Positions 32,986-42,155 of a DNA stretch of 64,000 bases are shown here, one piece after another. The stretch covers positions 1 through 64,000 of the forward strand of contig JAHCKS010000007.1 of NCBI GenBank assembly GCA_026125665.1. The letters are read 5' to 3'. The DNA comes from Rubrivivax sp. Lineage in GTDB: Bacteria > Pseudomonadota > Gammaproteobacteria > Burkholderiales > Burkholderiaceae_C. A program made the position numbers and the translations under genes. The first letter of the stretch is position 1. Every line of letters begins with the position of its first letter. Under the pieces are notes generated by a model. That model saw only the letters and a program-made list of their open reading frames with translations, made no database searches and had not been told where the DNA came from.

Positions 32986-34305
32986 CTCCATCCAGTGTCG
33001 CGTCAGCGGCGTCAGCGGCTTGGCCATGCGGCGCTCGTTGACGAGCGCGCGGCCCATCGCTCGATGGCCGCCACTGGCGGCGGCCGCCAGCAGCGTCAGG
33101 TCGATGAGGTCGCGCTGCGCGTGGCTGCCGCCGAGGCGCTGCGCGAGCGTGCGCACGGGATAGAGCTGCTCGCAGGCATCCATCGCCGCGCCGCGCTGCC
33201 AGGCGAGCAGGCCACGCATCAGCGGCAGTCCGACCTCGCGCGCCATGTGGTGGTTGGCGCGGCGCGCGTCCTCGGGCGTCATGGCGCGTTCGGCGCAGCG
33301 CGCCACCCAGGCCTCGGCGCGGTGCAGGTCGCCGGCGGCGAGCATCGCCAGCACCGCGTGCACGTCGTTGAAGGCGTAGTAGCCGGCGGCTTCCTCGCCC
33401 AGCTCCCAGCCTTCGAGCAGCGCGGCACAGCGCGAGGCGACGTCCTCGCCCAGCAGGTGCAGCCGCCACAGCATCGCCGAAGCGTCCACGCGCTGCAGCG
33501 TGATCTGCAGCGCCTCGCCGGCGAGATGGCTGTCGACGAGGCGCAGCACGCCGGCGATGTCGAGCGCCTCCAGGCGGAACAGCGCCTTGTGCCACCACAG
33601 GTGAGCGGCGAAGCCGTTGCCCTCGGCCCACGCCGCCTGGTGCTGGCGCAGCCAGGCGCCACCTTCCTCGAAGCGGCCCTGCATCTCCATCACGTGCGCC
33701 ACCGCGTGCACGGCCCACGGTGCACGGGCGTCGATGGCCAGCGCGCGCCGGCCCACCTCCTCGGCCTGCGGCTGCAGGTGGTTCTCCTCCAGGCCGAAGG
33801 CGTACAGCGCGAGCACGTGCGCATAGAGCGGATCGCCTTCGTCCCACTCGGGCAGGGCGCGCGCCGGGCGGCCGCGCAGGCCGGCGAGGTCGCCGCGGTA
33901 GAAGTCCCACAGCTGCGCCCACTGCAGCGCGAGCGCATCGCGCGGATGCTGCACGAGCAGCTCGTCCCAGGTGCGGCAGGCGCCGTGCCAGCGCCCTTCC
34001 AGCACCTGCTGCACCGCCTCGAGGTGCGCCCGCTCGCGCGGCGTCGCGTGTTCGGCGCGGTCGCGCGCCGCGGCCAGGTGCGCGGCGGCCTCGGCGACGA
34101 GCGCGGGCTCGGTCAGGCTCAGCAGGAAGCCGGCCTTCATGACGTGCGGCAGCGCCCAGCCGGGGTCGGCGGCGATCGCCGCGTCGAGGTCGGCGATCGG
34201 CACGTCGTAGAAGGACATCATGCGCCACAGCGCCCGCTCGGCCGCGTCGCGCGCGGCAGCGCTGCTGCTGCCGCACGGGTTGCCGCGGAGGTCCTGGTGA
34301 GCCAT
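32953..34305 (-). CDS. TTC38-like tetratricopeptide repeat protein
   Basis: A 450-residue helical protein. Segments typical for the TTC38-type family include HVMKAGFLLSLTEPALV, HPRDALALQWAQLWDFYRGDLAGLRG, YAFGLEENHLQPQAEEVGRRALAID, WAVHAVAHVMEMQGRFEEGGAWLRQ and AHLWWHKALFRLE. They resemble human TTC38 and bacterial homologues of unknown role. No signal peptide or membrane span is present. It is upstream of the DUF1992 gene in the same strand, separated by the 32-bp repeats. Confidence 0.8.
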   Translation of the reverse strand: MAHQDLRGNPCGSSSAAARDAAERALWRMMSFYDVPIADLDAAIAADPGWALPHVMKAGFLLSLTEPALVAEAAAHLAAARDRAEHATPRERAHLEAVQQVLEGRWHGACRTWDELLVQHPRDALALQWAQLWDFYRGDLAGLRGRPARALPEWDEGDPLYAHVLALYAFGLEENHLQPQAEEVGRRALAIDARAPWAVHAVAHVMEMQGRFEEGGAWLRQHQAAWAEGNGFAAHLWWHKALFRLEALDIAGVLRLVDSHLAGEALQITLQRVDASAMLWRLHLLGEDVASRCAALLEGWELGEEAAGYYAFNDVHAVLAMLAAGDLHRAEAWVARCAERAMTPEDARRANHHMAREVGLPLMRGLLAWQRGAAMDACEQLYPVRTLAQRLGGSHAQRDLIDLTLLAAAASGGHRAMGRALVNERRMAKPLTPLTRHWMEALRDPEGARA

Positions 34306-34387
34306 GCCGGCCCGACTGTAGCGCGCAGCGGGTGGCGCCTTCGGTGATCGCGAGCGGCGCGTGGCGGCTGCGGCGTGACGCGTGGGG

Positions 34388-35791
34388 TCAGCGCGCGGCC
34401 GGCGGGCGTGGCCACGGCCTCAGAGCCGAGGCCGGACGCAGCCGCTCGAACGCACGCGCCAGGCGCAGCACGCCGAGGTCGTCGTGGCGCCGGCCGATGA
34501 GCTGCAGGCCGATCGGCAGGCCGGCCGCATCGTGCCCGCAGGGCACGCTCGCCGCCGGCTGCTCGCTCATGTTGAACGGCAGCGTGAAGCCGATGTGCTG
34601 CATCGTCGTCGCCGGGTCGTTCGTCGGGCTCGCCCACTCGGCCGGGTAGGTGCCCACCGGCGACACCGGCGAGAGCACGAAGTCGAAGGGCTGGCAGGCG
34701 GCCACCGCGGCCTCGCGCAGCGCGGCGATCTGGCTGAAGCCGTGGAACAGCGCCGCGGCGCCGGTGCGCTCGCCGACCGATGCCCACTCGCGGATGTACG
34801 GCAGCACCTTGTCGCTGCGCTCCCGGGGCAACGCCGACAGGTCGATCCAGCTGCGCACGCGCCAGAAGAGGTTGATGCCCTCGGCCATCTCCTCGGTGAG
34901 GAAGGGCGCCAGCGGCTCGACGCGTGCGCCCGCCGCCTCGAACAGGCGCGCGGCGGCCTGCACGGCGCCCACGATGGCCGCCGCCGGCGGGAGGCCCCAG
35001 CCCGCCTCGAGCAGCACGCCGATGCGCAGGCCCTTCACGTCGACGTCGAGATCGCTCCAGTCGATCGCCGCGGGCGGCAGGCTCGTCGTGTCGCGCCAGT
35101 CCGGGCGTGCGAGCGCGGCCATCATCAGCGCCGCGTCGGTGACGGTGCGTGTCATCGGCCCGGCCACGCGGCCGATGTACGGCGGCTTGATCGGCACGCG
35201 GCCGTTGCTCGGCTTGAGGCCGACGACGCCGCACCAGCCGGCGGGCAGGCGGATCGAGCCGCCGATGTCGGTGCCCACGTGCAGCGGGCCGTAGCCCGCG
35301 GCCGCCGCGGCGCCGGCGCCGGCGCTGCTGCCGCCCGGGTTCTTCGTCAGGTCCCACGGGTTGCGCGCCAGCGCGTGGAAGGTCGACAGGCCCGAGCTCA
35401 GCATGCCGTAGTCGGGCATCGTCGTCTTGGCCAGCAGCACGCAACCGGCTTCGGCCAGGCGCGCGGCGGGCGGCGCGTCCTCGGCCGCCGGCACGAGCTC
35501 GGTGGCCGCGGTGCCCAGCGGCACCGGCGTGCCCTTCGTGGCGATGTTCTCCTTGATCGTCACCGGCACGCCGTCCAGCGGCGACAGCGCCGCACCCCGC
35601 TGCCACCGTGCCTCGGAGCCGCGCGCCGCGGCGAGCGCGCGCTCGGGGTCGTAGGCATACAGCGCGTTGAGGTGCGGCTCCCAGCGCGCGATGTGCGCGA
35701 CGACGGCCTTCGTGGCCTCCACCGGCGAGAGCTTGCGGGCCGCGTAGGCTGCCGAAAGCTCGGCGGCGCTCCAGTCGTGCAGGTCGGGCAT
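34388..35791 (-). CDS. amidase-signature hydrolase
   Basis: A 467-residue amidase of the GatA type with the catalytic triad K80 (VTIKENIA), S155 (NPGGSSAG) and S179 (GTDIGGSIRLPA). It hydrolyses C-N amide bonds. Start ATG 35791. It sits on the minus strand, downstream of an NTF2-like gene and the peptide ABC binding protein, so it may act on imported amides or peptide derivatives. There is nothing to mark it as the Glu-tRNA amidotransferase subunit; GatB/GatC are absent. Confidence 0.88.
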   Translation of the reverse strand: MPDLHDWSAAELSAAYAARKLSPVEATKAVVAHIARWEPHLNALYAYDPERALAAARGSEARWQRGAALSPLDGVPVTIKENIATKGTPVPLGTAATELVPAAEDAPPAARLAEAGCVLLAKTTMPDYGMLSSGLSTFHALARNPWDLTKNPGGSSAGAGAAAAAGYGPLHVGTDIGGSIRLPAGWCGVVGLKPSNGRVPIKPPYIGRVAGPMTRTVTDAALMMAALARPDWRDTTSLPPAAIDWSDLDVDVKGLRIGVLLEAGWGLPPAAAIVGAVQAAARLFEAAGARVEPLAPFLTEEMAEGINLFWRVRSWIDLSALPRERSDKVLPYIREWASVGERTGAAALFHGFSQIAALREAAVAACQPFDFVLSPVSPVGTYPAEWASPTNDPATTMQHIGFTLPFNMSEQPAASVPCGHDAAGLPIGLQLIGRRHDDLGVLRLARAFERLRPASALRPWPRPPAAR

Positions 35792-35840
35792 GGGACAGCG
35801 CGTGAGGGCGGGCGGGACGAAGGCGGCGTGACCCGCAGCC

Positions 35841-36353
35841 TCAAAGGTGGTTGGCGAGGAAACGCGCCAGCTTGTCGGCCGCCTGCCGGCGCACGAAGCG
35901 CTGCATCGGCGGCAGGCCGCCGAACAGCTGCCCGGGCAGCCCCAGCGCCTGGCGTGCCCAGGCGCGGAAGTCGAACGCATCGACGTGGCTCAGGATCAGG
36001 CCGCTCTCGGTGAACTCGAACGTCGAGTCGACGACGTTGTGCACCGGCCGGTCGGCGGTGCCGTAGAGGTACTGCACCTCCCAGTGCGCACGGCCGCGGT
36101 GGCCCTCGACGTGGAAGTCGCCGGCGCGCAGCGTCCAGACCTCGCGGCTCCTCTTGCGCGCCGAGCGCGTGAGCATGCGCCACATGCCGCCGATCTCGTG
36201 CGCGCCGTGCAGCGAGAACACCGGGTCGTCGAAGGTGGCCTGCGGCGCATACAGCGCCTGCATCGCCTCGCCGTCGCAGCGCTCGAAGGCGGCGTACAGG
36301 CGCTGGATCGTGCGCAGGTGGCTGGCGGCCTGGCCGGCTTCGGCGAGCACCAT
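35841..36353 (-). CDS. SnoaL/NTF2-like fold protein
   Basis: A 170-residue protein with the NTF2-like pattern: an N-terminal helix (TIQRLYAAFERCDGEAMQALYAPQATFDDPVF), beta strands, and FEFTESGLILSHVDAFDFRAWARQALG. Such proteins bind small molecules or act as isomerases and hydrolases, with no single role. It lies between the ABC substrate-binding gene (33 bases upstream) and the amidase (49 bases downstream), all on one strand. Confidence 0.75.
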   Translation of the reverse strand: MVLAEAGQAASHLRTIQRLYAAFERCDGEAMQALYAPQATFDDPVFSLHGAHEIGGMWRMLTRSARKRSREVWTLRAGDFHVEGHRGRAHWEVQYLYGTADRPVHNVVDSTFEFTESGLILSHVDAFDFRAWARQALGLPGQLFGGLPPMQRFVRRQAADKLARFLANHL

Positions 36354-36386
36354 GGTGGCGAGTCCTTCAGTGCACTGCCGCCGCGC

Positions 36387-37901
36387 TCAGCTCCAGCTCA
36401 CCGCGCCCATGTCGTTGGCGAAGATCGGCGAGCTGCTCCACAGGCCCTTGAGCCCCTTGCGGAACACTGCCACCTGCGCCGGGTTCCAGATGTAGACGTT
36501 CACCGCGTCCTCGGCGAGCTGGCGCTGGATGGCCTGCCACAGGCGCGTCTTCTCCTTCGCGTCGCTGGTGGAGGCGAGCTGCGCGACGAGGCCGCGGAAC
36601 TTCTCGCTGTCGTAGCCGAAGTAGTACTTCGGATCGGCATAGGCGGTGGCGTAGTCGAGCGGCTCGACGTGGTTGATGATCGTGAGGTCGAAGTTGCCCT
36701 TGAACGGACCGGACAGCCACTGCGCCCATTCGACGTTCTCGATCTTCGCCGTGATGCCCACCTTGGCCAGCTGGGCGGCGATGATCTCGCCGCCGCGGCG
36801 CGCGTACTGCGGCGGCGGCAGCGTCAGCGTCACGTTCAGCGGCGTCGTCACGCCCGCCTCCTTCAGCAGCGCCATCGCCTTCTGCGGGTCGTGCGGATAC
36901 ATCTTCGTCAGGTCGAGGTAGCCCGCGTCGGTGGGCGCGAAGTGGCTCCCGATGGGGCGACCGAGGCCTTCCTGCGCGCCGTCGATGAAGGCCTGGCGGT
37001 CCACCGCGTGCGCCAGCGCGCGGCGCACGCGCACGTCGTTGAACGGCGCCTTGCGGTTGTTGACCGACATGATGCCCTTGCCGGCCGTGCTGCCGACCTC
37101 GACGACGAAACGCTTGTCGGCCTGGAACTGCTTGAGCGCCTGCAGCGCGCCGAAGCGCGGCATGCCGTCGATGTCGCCGGCGAGCAGCGCCGCCACCTGC
37201 GCGGCCGGGTCGTTGATGAAGCGGAAGGTCACCTTCGCCAGCCGCACCCTGGCCGCGTCGCGGTACGCCGGCGACTTCGCCAGCACGACCGAGCTGCCCT
37301 TGTTCCACGTCTCCACCACGAAGGGGCCGGTGCCCACGGGCTTCGTCGCCGCCTGCGCCACGCTGTTCGGGTGCAGCACGACCGCGGTGTTCTCGCCCAG
37401 CCGGAACGGGATCGACGCGTCGGCCTTGTCCAGCACCAGCGTCAGCGAATGCGCGTCGTGCACGACGACGCTGGAGATGTTCTCGAACAGCGCCTTCTTC
37501 GCCTTGTTCGTGCTCTTGGGGTCGCGCGCGCGGTCGAAGCTGAACTTCACCGCCTGCGCGTCGAAGACCGCGCCGTCGCTGTACTTGACGCCCTTCTTCA
37601 GCGCGAAGGTGTAGGCCTTGCCGTCGGGCGAGACGGTCCAGCGCTCGGCCAGGAGCGGCGTCACGGCGCCATCCATGCCGATCTTCGTCAGGCCCTCGAG
37701 GACGTTGTAGTGCACGATCTCGCCGATGGCGGCGGCGGCGCCGCTCGTCGGGTCCAGGCCCGGCGGCTCGAGCACCATGCCGAGCACGACGCTGTCCTTG
37801 CGCCGCTGCGCGAAGGCCAGCGGCGCGGCGGCGGCGAGCGGCGCGCCGGCGGCGGCCAGGCCGAGACCCCGGATCACTGTGCGGCGTTTCACGTTCGGCA
37901 T
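36387..37901 (-). CDS. oligopeptide ABC transporter substrate-binding protein (family 5)
   Basis: A 504-residue periplasmic binding protein starting at ATG 37901 with GGAGAG upstream. The N-terminus (MPNVKRRTVIRGLGLAAAG) is a Tat-type RR signal. The family-5 segments LAERWTVSPDGKAYTFALKKGVKYSDG, FSFDRARDP and FNDVRVRRALAHAVDRQAFID are present. It captures peptides or similar solutes for the permeases at 41297-43118. Those genes lie 760 bases away past an intergenic repeat, so the operon is split by the insertion. Confidence 0.88.
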   Translation of the reverse strand: MPNVKRRTVIRGLGLAAAGAPLAAAAPLAFAQRRKDSVVLGMVLEPPGLDPTSGAAAAIGEIVHYNVLEGLTKIGMDGAVTPLLAERWTVSPDGKAYTFALKKGVKYSDGAVFDAQAVKFSFDRARDPKSTNKAKKALFENISSVVVHDAHSLTLVLDKADASIPFRLGENTAVVLHPNSVAQAATKPVGTGPFVVETWNKGSSVVLAKSPAYRDAARVRLAKVTFRFINDPAAQVAALLAGDIDGMPRFGALQALKQFQADKRFVVEVGSTAGKGIMSVNNRKAPFNDVRVRRALAHAVDRQAFIDGAQEGLGRPIGSHFAPTDAGYLDLTKMYPHDPQKAMALLKEAGVTTPLNVTLTLPPPQYARRGGEIIAAQLAKVGITAKIENVEWAQWLSGPFKGNFDLTIINHVEPLDYATAYADPKYYFGYDSEKFRGLVAQLASTSDAKEKTRLWQAIQRQLAEDAVNVYIWNPAQVAVFRKGLKGLWSSSPIFANDMGAVSWS

Positions 37902-38020
37902 CGCGTCTCTCCTCGTCGTTGGGCAGGCATCGGGGCCGACATTCTGCGGCAGCCGGAGAAGGGCCATCCCGGCGCCCGTATTCGGGCCCTCGTGCGTCGG
38001 GGCGCCGGGCACGATGGCGC

Positions 38021-38245
38021 ATGGCCGAATCGATCGCCGCCGGCGCTCCTTCGCTGCAACTGCTGCCCGGCGAGCTGCTGGTGCTGTTCCTCGTGCGCCT
38101 GGACCGGGCCGCGAGCGTGCTGACGGCGCACCCATCGCGTTTCCTCGAAGGGCTGCGCGCCGCGGTGGACCTGCTGGGCTTTCACGAGCTGCACCGCGAG
38201 GAAGACCGGCTCGACGAGCTGCTGCCGTGGGCGGGCAGCGTCTGA
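38021..38245 (+). CDS. small hypothetical protein
   Basis: A 74-residue protein from ATG 38021, read divergently from the binding-protein gene with 119 bases between. It is helical with SLQLLPGELLVLFLVRLDRAA and an acidic, Glu/His-rich tail. The hydrophobic stretch is short; a membrane span is doubtful. No family was recognised. Confidence 0.5.
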   Translation: MAESIAAGAPSLQLLPGELLVLFLVRLDRAASVLTAHPSRFLEGLRAAVDLLGFHELHREEDRLDELLPWAGSV

Positions 38246-38315
38246 CAACGCGCGAATGCGTGAGGCGTTTGGCGCCGATGGCCTGGGCGCACCGTGTTGA
38301 GCTCGTGCTTCGCGG

Positions 38316-38620
38316 GTGGTGGCGGGATCGGGACGACGGGGTGCCCTGCTCCGCGAATGTCCTCTTTCGAGTGCCCAGCTGCGCTGGTCACTCGAATGCC
38401 CCCTTGATTTCGCTGCGCAGGGCACCCCGCCGTCCCGATCCGGCACCCGCAGTGGCGCCCCTTCCTTCGATGACCGACGTGGGTGCCACGCCAAGGGCGC
38501 CGGGTGGTCGGCGCAGCGAAATCAAGGGGGCATCGAGGGGACCAGCGAAGCTGGGCCGCTCGAAGAGGACATTCGCGAAGCCGACCACCCGGCGGCCTTG
38601 GCGCGCCACGACCTCGATCG
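38316..38620. repeat. dispersed double-hairpin intergenic repeat, full copy 2 (305 bp)
   Basis: It has the same layout as the copy at 23260: unit 1 arms 38325-38349 and 38417-38441 (one mismatch), and unit 2 arms 38489-38512 and 38580-38603. Where copy 1 pairs GGCCC with GGGCC in the unit 1 stem, this copy pairs GGGAC with GTCCC, a compensatory change. The inner mini-hairpin (TTCGAGTGCCCAGC with GCTGGTCACTCGAA) differs from copy 1 but still pairs. It lies in the 418-base gene-free stretch between a small gene and the ABC ATPase gene, near the 3' end of the latter. Confidence 0.85.
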
Positions 38621-38663
38621 ACAACTCGCCCGCCGAACCGAAGAAGGGCCCGGGGCGGCACGC

Positions 38664-39506
38664 CTACCGCTGCGGCGCCGCCGCCAGCAGCCGCTGCGTG
38701 TACGGATGCTCCGGTGCTCGGAACAGCCGGTCCGGGTCGCCGCGTTCGACGACGCGCCCCTGCTCGAGCACCAGCACCTCGTCGCACACCAGGTCCACCA
38801 CCGCCAGGTCGTGGCTGATGAAGAGGTAGGCCAGCCCGAAGCGCTCCTGCAGGTCCTGCATCAGGTTGAGCACCTGCGCCTGCACGCTGACGTCGAGCGC
38901 GCTGACCGGCTCGTCGGCGACGATGAGCCTGGGCCGCGTGATCAGCGCCCGCGCGATGGCGATGCGCTGGCGCTGGCCGCCGCTGAACTCGTGCGGGTAC
39001 TTGCCGAGGTCGCTGGCACGCAGGCCCACCGCTTCCAGCACCTCGACGGCGCGCTCGCGCCGCTCGGCCGCCGCCGCGCCGTGCAGCACCGCGAGCGGCT
39101 CCGACACCGTCTGCAGCACCGTGCGGCGCGGGTCGAGCGAGCCGTAGGGGTCCTGGAACACCATCTGCAGCTTGGCGCGTTCGGCGCGCAGCGCCGCGGC
39201 GTCGAGCGCCTGCAGGTCGGTGCCTTCGAGCAGCACGCGGCCGGTGCTGGGCGCCTCCAGCGCCATCACGAGGCGCGCCAGCGTGCTCTTGCCCGAGCCC
39301 GATTCGCCGACGATGCCCAGGCTTCGGCCGGCCGCCAGCGTGAAGCTGACGTCGTCGAGCGCCTGCACTTCGGGGGCGGCCGCGAAGAGGTGCTGGCGCG
39401 GCAGCCGGTAGCGCTTGCCGAGGTGCTCGCCGACGAGCAGCGGGGCCGCGCCGCCGGAGCTCGCGCCGCCTGCGGCCGTGGCGCCGGTCCGGCCGTCGAG
39501 GCTCAT
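38664..39506 (-). CDS. oligopeptide ABC transporter ATPase, OppF/DppF type
   Basis: A 280-residue ATPase. Walker A GESGSGKST, Q-loop VFQDPYGSLDPR, signature FSGGQRQR, Walker B LIVADEP and the His-loop ISHDLAVV are all present; the C-terminal HPYTQRLLAA tail is typical of the Opp/Dpp family. It powers uptake together with the OppD-type subunit. Its start overlaps the preceding oppD-type gene by 4 bases (ATGA). Confidence 0.92.
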   Translation of the reverse strand: MSLDGRTGATAAGGASSGGAAPLLVGEHLGKRYRLPRQHLFAAAPEVQALDDVSFTLAAGRSLGIVGESGSGKSTLARLVMALEAPSTGRVLLEGTDLQALDAAALRAERAKLQMVFQDPYGSLDPRRTVLQTVSEPLAVLHGAAAAERRERAVEVLEAVGLRASDLGKYPHEFSGGQRQRIAIARALITRPRLIVADEPVSALDVSVQAQVLNLMQDLQERFGLAYLFISHDLAVVDLVCDEVLVLEQGRVVERGDPDRLFRAPEHPYTQRLLAAAPQR

Positions 39507-40549
39507 CGCAGGCTCGCCGCGACGGCGCCCGCGGCGGTGGCAGACGGCGATGCCGCGCCGCCGTCCGCGCCCGCCGGCGCGTTCATGTGCAGGCAGCGCG
39601 CAACGTGCCCCGCAGCCACGGTCACTTCGGCGGGCAGCGCGGCGCGGCAGTCGTCGGCCACGCGCGGGCAGCGCTCGGCGAAGGGGCAGCCGCTGGGCAG
39701 ATCCGAGAGCTCGGGCACGCGGCCGGGGATCGTGGCCAGGCGCGTGCCTCTCGGCAGGCCGAGGCGCGGCCGCGCCGCGAACAGGCCCTGCGTGTACGGG
39801 TGCGCGCGGCGCTCGAACAGCGCGGCCGTGGGACCGCTTTCGACCACGGTGCCGCCGTACATCACGTGCACGCGTTCCACCGTGTCGGCCATGACGCCGA
39901 GGTTGTGGCTGATGAGCACGAGGCCCATGCCGCCACCTTCGCGCTCCTCGCGCACGAGCTCGCTGATGAGGTTCAGCACCTCGCGCTGGATGGTGACGTC
40001 CAGCGCCGTGGTGGGCTCGTCGGCGATCAGCAGGTCGGGCCCGCAGGCGAGCGCGATGGCGATGACGACACGCTGCCGCTGCCCGCCGGAGAGCTGGTGC
40101 GGCCAGGCATCGAGCCGCGCCCGGGCCTGCGGCAGCTGCACGCGCTCCAGCAGCCGCAGCGCCTCGGCGCGCGCGGCCGCGGCCGAGAGCCCCTTGTGCA
40201 GCCGCAACGGCTCGGCGATCTGGTCGCCGACGCGGTGCAGCGGGTTCAGCGCCGTCATCGGTTCCTGGAACACCATGCCGATGCGGTGGCCGCGCAGCCT
40301 GCACAGCTCGCCTTCGGGCAGCGTGGTGAGCTCGGTGCCGTCGAGACGGATCGAGCCCGCCACGCGCGCGCCTTCGGGCAGCAGGCCCATCAGCGCCAGC
40401 GCCGTGATCGACTTGCCGCAGCCCGATTCGCCGATGAGCCCGAGCGTCTGCCCGCGGTCGAGCGTGAACGAGACTTCGCGCAGCGCATCGGCGGGGCCGC
40501 GCTGCGTCTGCAGCGTCACGCGCAGGCGGTCGACTTCCAGCAGCGGCAT
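39503..40549 (-). CDS. oligopeptide ABC transporter ATPase, OppD/DppD type
   Basis: A 348-residue ATPase: GESGCGKS (Walker A), FQEPMTALNPLHRVGDQI, LSGGQRQR, LLIADEPTTALD (Walker B), ISHNLGVM. The C-terminal oligopeptide/dipeptide domain has HPYTQGLFAA and the cysteine-containing GCPFAERCPR...C motif that holds an iron-sulfur cluster in many OppD/DppD. Start ATG 40549. Confidence 0.92.
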   Translation of the reverse strand: MPLLEVDRLRVTLQTQRGPADALREVSFTLDRGQTLGLIGESGCGKSITALALMGLLPEGARVAGSIRLDGTELTTLPEGELCRLRGHRIGMVFQEPMTALNPLHRVGDQIAEPLRLHKGLSAAAARAEALRLLERVQLPQARARLDAWPHQLSGGQRQRVVIAIALACGPDLLIADEPTTALDVTIQREVLNLISELVREEREGGGMGLVLISHNLGVMADTVERVHVMYGGTVVESGPTAALFERRAHPYTQGLFAARPRLGLPRGTRLATIPGRVPELSDLPSGCPFAERCPRVADDCRAALPAEVTVAAGHVARCLHMNAPAGADGGAASPSATAAGAVAASLR

Positions 40550-40575
40550 GCGCGTCCTCGTGCCCGGCGCGCCGA

Positions 40576-41238
40576 TCAGGCCGTGGCGTGCGCCTGCGCG
40601 GCGATCTGCCGCAGCGCGCGCTCGAACACCTCGGGCGGCTGCGCGCCCTCCACCAGGTGACGGCCGTTGACGATCACCGCCGGCACGGCATGGATGCCGG
40701 CGCGCTGCCAGCGCTGCTCGGCGGCGCGCACGTCGGCGGCGAACTCGTCGCCGTCCAGCACCTGCGCGGCGCGCGTGGCATCGAGCCCCACGCGACCGGC
40801 GACCTCGAGCAGCACGTCGCGGCTGCCCGGGTTGCGCGCCTCGCCGTGGTAGGCCTGCAGCAGTGCCACCTTCAGCGCGTGCTGGCTGCCGGGCGGGCCT
40901 TCGAGCGCGGCCCAGTGCAGCAGGCGGTGCGCGTCGAAGGTGTTCCACACGCGCGGCCGCTCGCCGAAGGTGAAGCCGACCGCCGCGCCGCGCTCGCGAA
41001 TGCGGCCCTGGTTGACGCGGATCTGCGCCTCGTCGATGCCGTACTTGGCCGACAGGTAGGCCATGGTGTCGGCGCCTTCGGGCGGCATGTCGGGGTTCAG
41101 CTCGAAGGGCTGGAAGTGCCACTGCAGCTCGACATCCGGGCCGAGGCGGCGCGCCGCCTCGGCCAGCGAGTGCACACCCACGGCGCACCACGGGCAGGCG
41201 ACGTCGGAGACGAAATCGATCTTCAGGGTCGTGGTCAC
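40576..41238 (-). CDS. FrnE-like DsbA-family oxidoreductase
   Basis: A 220-residue protein with the redox motif C15-P-W-C18 (VACPWCAVG) and the DsbA fold of FrnE: FQPFELNPDMPPEG, ALKVALLQAYHGE, and cis-Pro VPAVIVNGRHL. It is cytoplasmic as no signal peptide is present. It sits in the same strand as the peptide transporter, between the OppC-type permease and OppD-type ATPase genes; this placement inside a transport operon is unusual. Confidence 0.88.
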   Translation of the reverse strand: MTTTLKIDFVSDVACPWCAVGVHSLAEAARRLGPDVELQWHFQPFELNPDMPPEGADTMAYLSAKYGIDEAQIRVNQGRIRERGAAVGFTFGERPRVWNTFDAHRLLHWAALEGPPGSQHALKVALLQAYHGEARNPGSRDVLLEVAGRVGLDATRAAQVLDGDEFAADVRAAEQRWQRAGIHAVPAVIVNGRHLVEGAQPPEVFERALRQIAAQAHATA

Positions 41239-41296
41239 GGGCAGGCTCCGGGAAGGGCGGTGGGAGGGAGGCGTCGGCGGCGGGTGTCGTCGCAGG

Positions 41297-42142
41297 TCAT
41301 CGCCGGCGCGCCAGCTTCGGGTCGAGCAGGTCGCGCAGGCCGTCGCCCATCAGGTTGAGGCCGAGCACGCTGAGCATGATGGCCACGCCGGGGTACACCG
41401 CCAGCAGCGGCGCCTGGAACATCTGCGTCTGCGCCTCGTTGAGCATGCGCCCCCAGCTCGGTTGCGGCGGCTGCGTGCCGAGGCCCAGGTAGCTCAGCGC
41501 CGCCTCGGCGAGGATGGCGGTGGCGAACGAGATGCTCGCCTGCACGATCAGCGGGCTGGCGATGTTGGGCAGCACGTGGTCGACGGTGATGCGCCACGGC
41601 CCCTTGCCGGCGGCGCGGGCGGCGGTGACGTACTCGCGCGCCCACACCGCGTTGGCGCTGCCGCGGGCGATGCGGGCGAAGACGGGGATGTTGAAGATGC
41701 CGATGGCGACGATGCTCATGACGAGCCCGGGCCCGTAGATGGCCGTGAGCATGATCGCCGACAGCAGCGCCGGGAACGCGAACGTGAAGTCGCTGGCGCG
41801 CATCACCAGCTCCTCGACCCAGCCGCGCCGCGCCGACGCGAGGCAGCCGAGCGCCACGCCGATGACCAGGCCGATGCCCACCGCGATGACGCCGACGACG
41901 ATGCTGTTCTGCGCGCCCACCAGCAGCTGCGAGGTGATGTCGCGCCCCAGGCTGTCGGTGCCGAGCCAGTGCGCGGCGCTGGGCGCCTGCAGCTTGCCCG
42001 GGATGTCGATCTCGGCCGGCGGGTAGGGCGACCAGAACAGCGATACGAACGCCGCCAGGGCGAGCGCGGCGCTGAGGGCGCCGCCGACGACGAAGCTCGG
42101 GTGGCGCCTCGCGCGCCGCCAGAAGCCCTGCGCCAGGCTCAT
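41297..42142 (-). CDS. oligopeptide ABC transporter permease, OppC/DppC type
   Basis: A 281-residue permease with six hydrophobic spans and an N-terminal span before the HWLGTDSLGRDITSQLLVGAQNS motif. The conserved EAA-like region is REYVTAARAAGKGPWRITVDHVLPN. It forms the inner-membrane channel with the OppB-type partner, whose stop lies 13 bases upstream of its start. Length is normal for the family. Confidence 0.92.
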   Translation of the reverse strand: MSLAQGFWRRARRHPSFVVGGALSAALALAAFVSLFWSPYPPAEIDIPGKLQAPSAAHWLGTDSLGRDITSQLLVGAQNSIVVGVIAVGIGLVIGVALGCLASARRGWVEELVMRASDFTFAFPALLSAIMLTAIYGPGLVMSIVAIGIFNIPVFARIARGSANAVWAREYVTAARAAGKGPWRITVDHVLPNIASPLIVQASISFATAILAEAALSYLGLGTQPPQPSWGRMLNEAQTQMFQAPLLAVYPGVAIMLSVLGLNLMGDGLRDLLDPKLARRR

Positions 42143-42155
42143 CGCCGCGGCCCCG

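Noticed and set aside
38182-38787. Open frame of about 200 codons in the second repeat copy
   Set aside because: It is caused by the absence of stop codons in GC-rich hairpin DNA; there is no ribosome site and the protein has no family resemblance.
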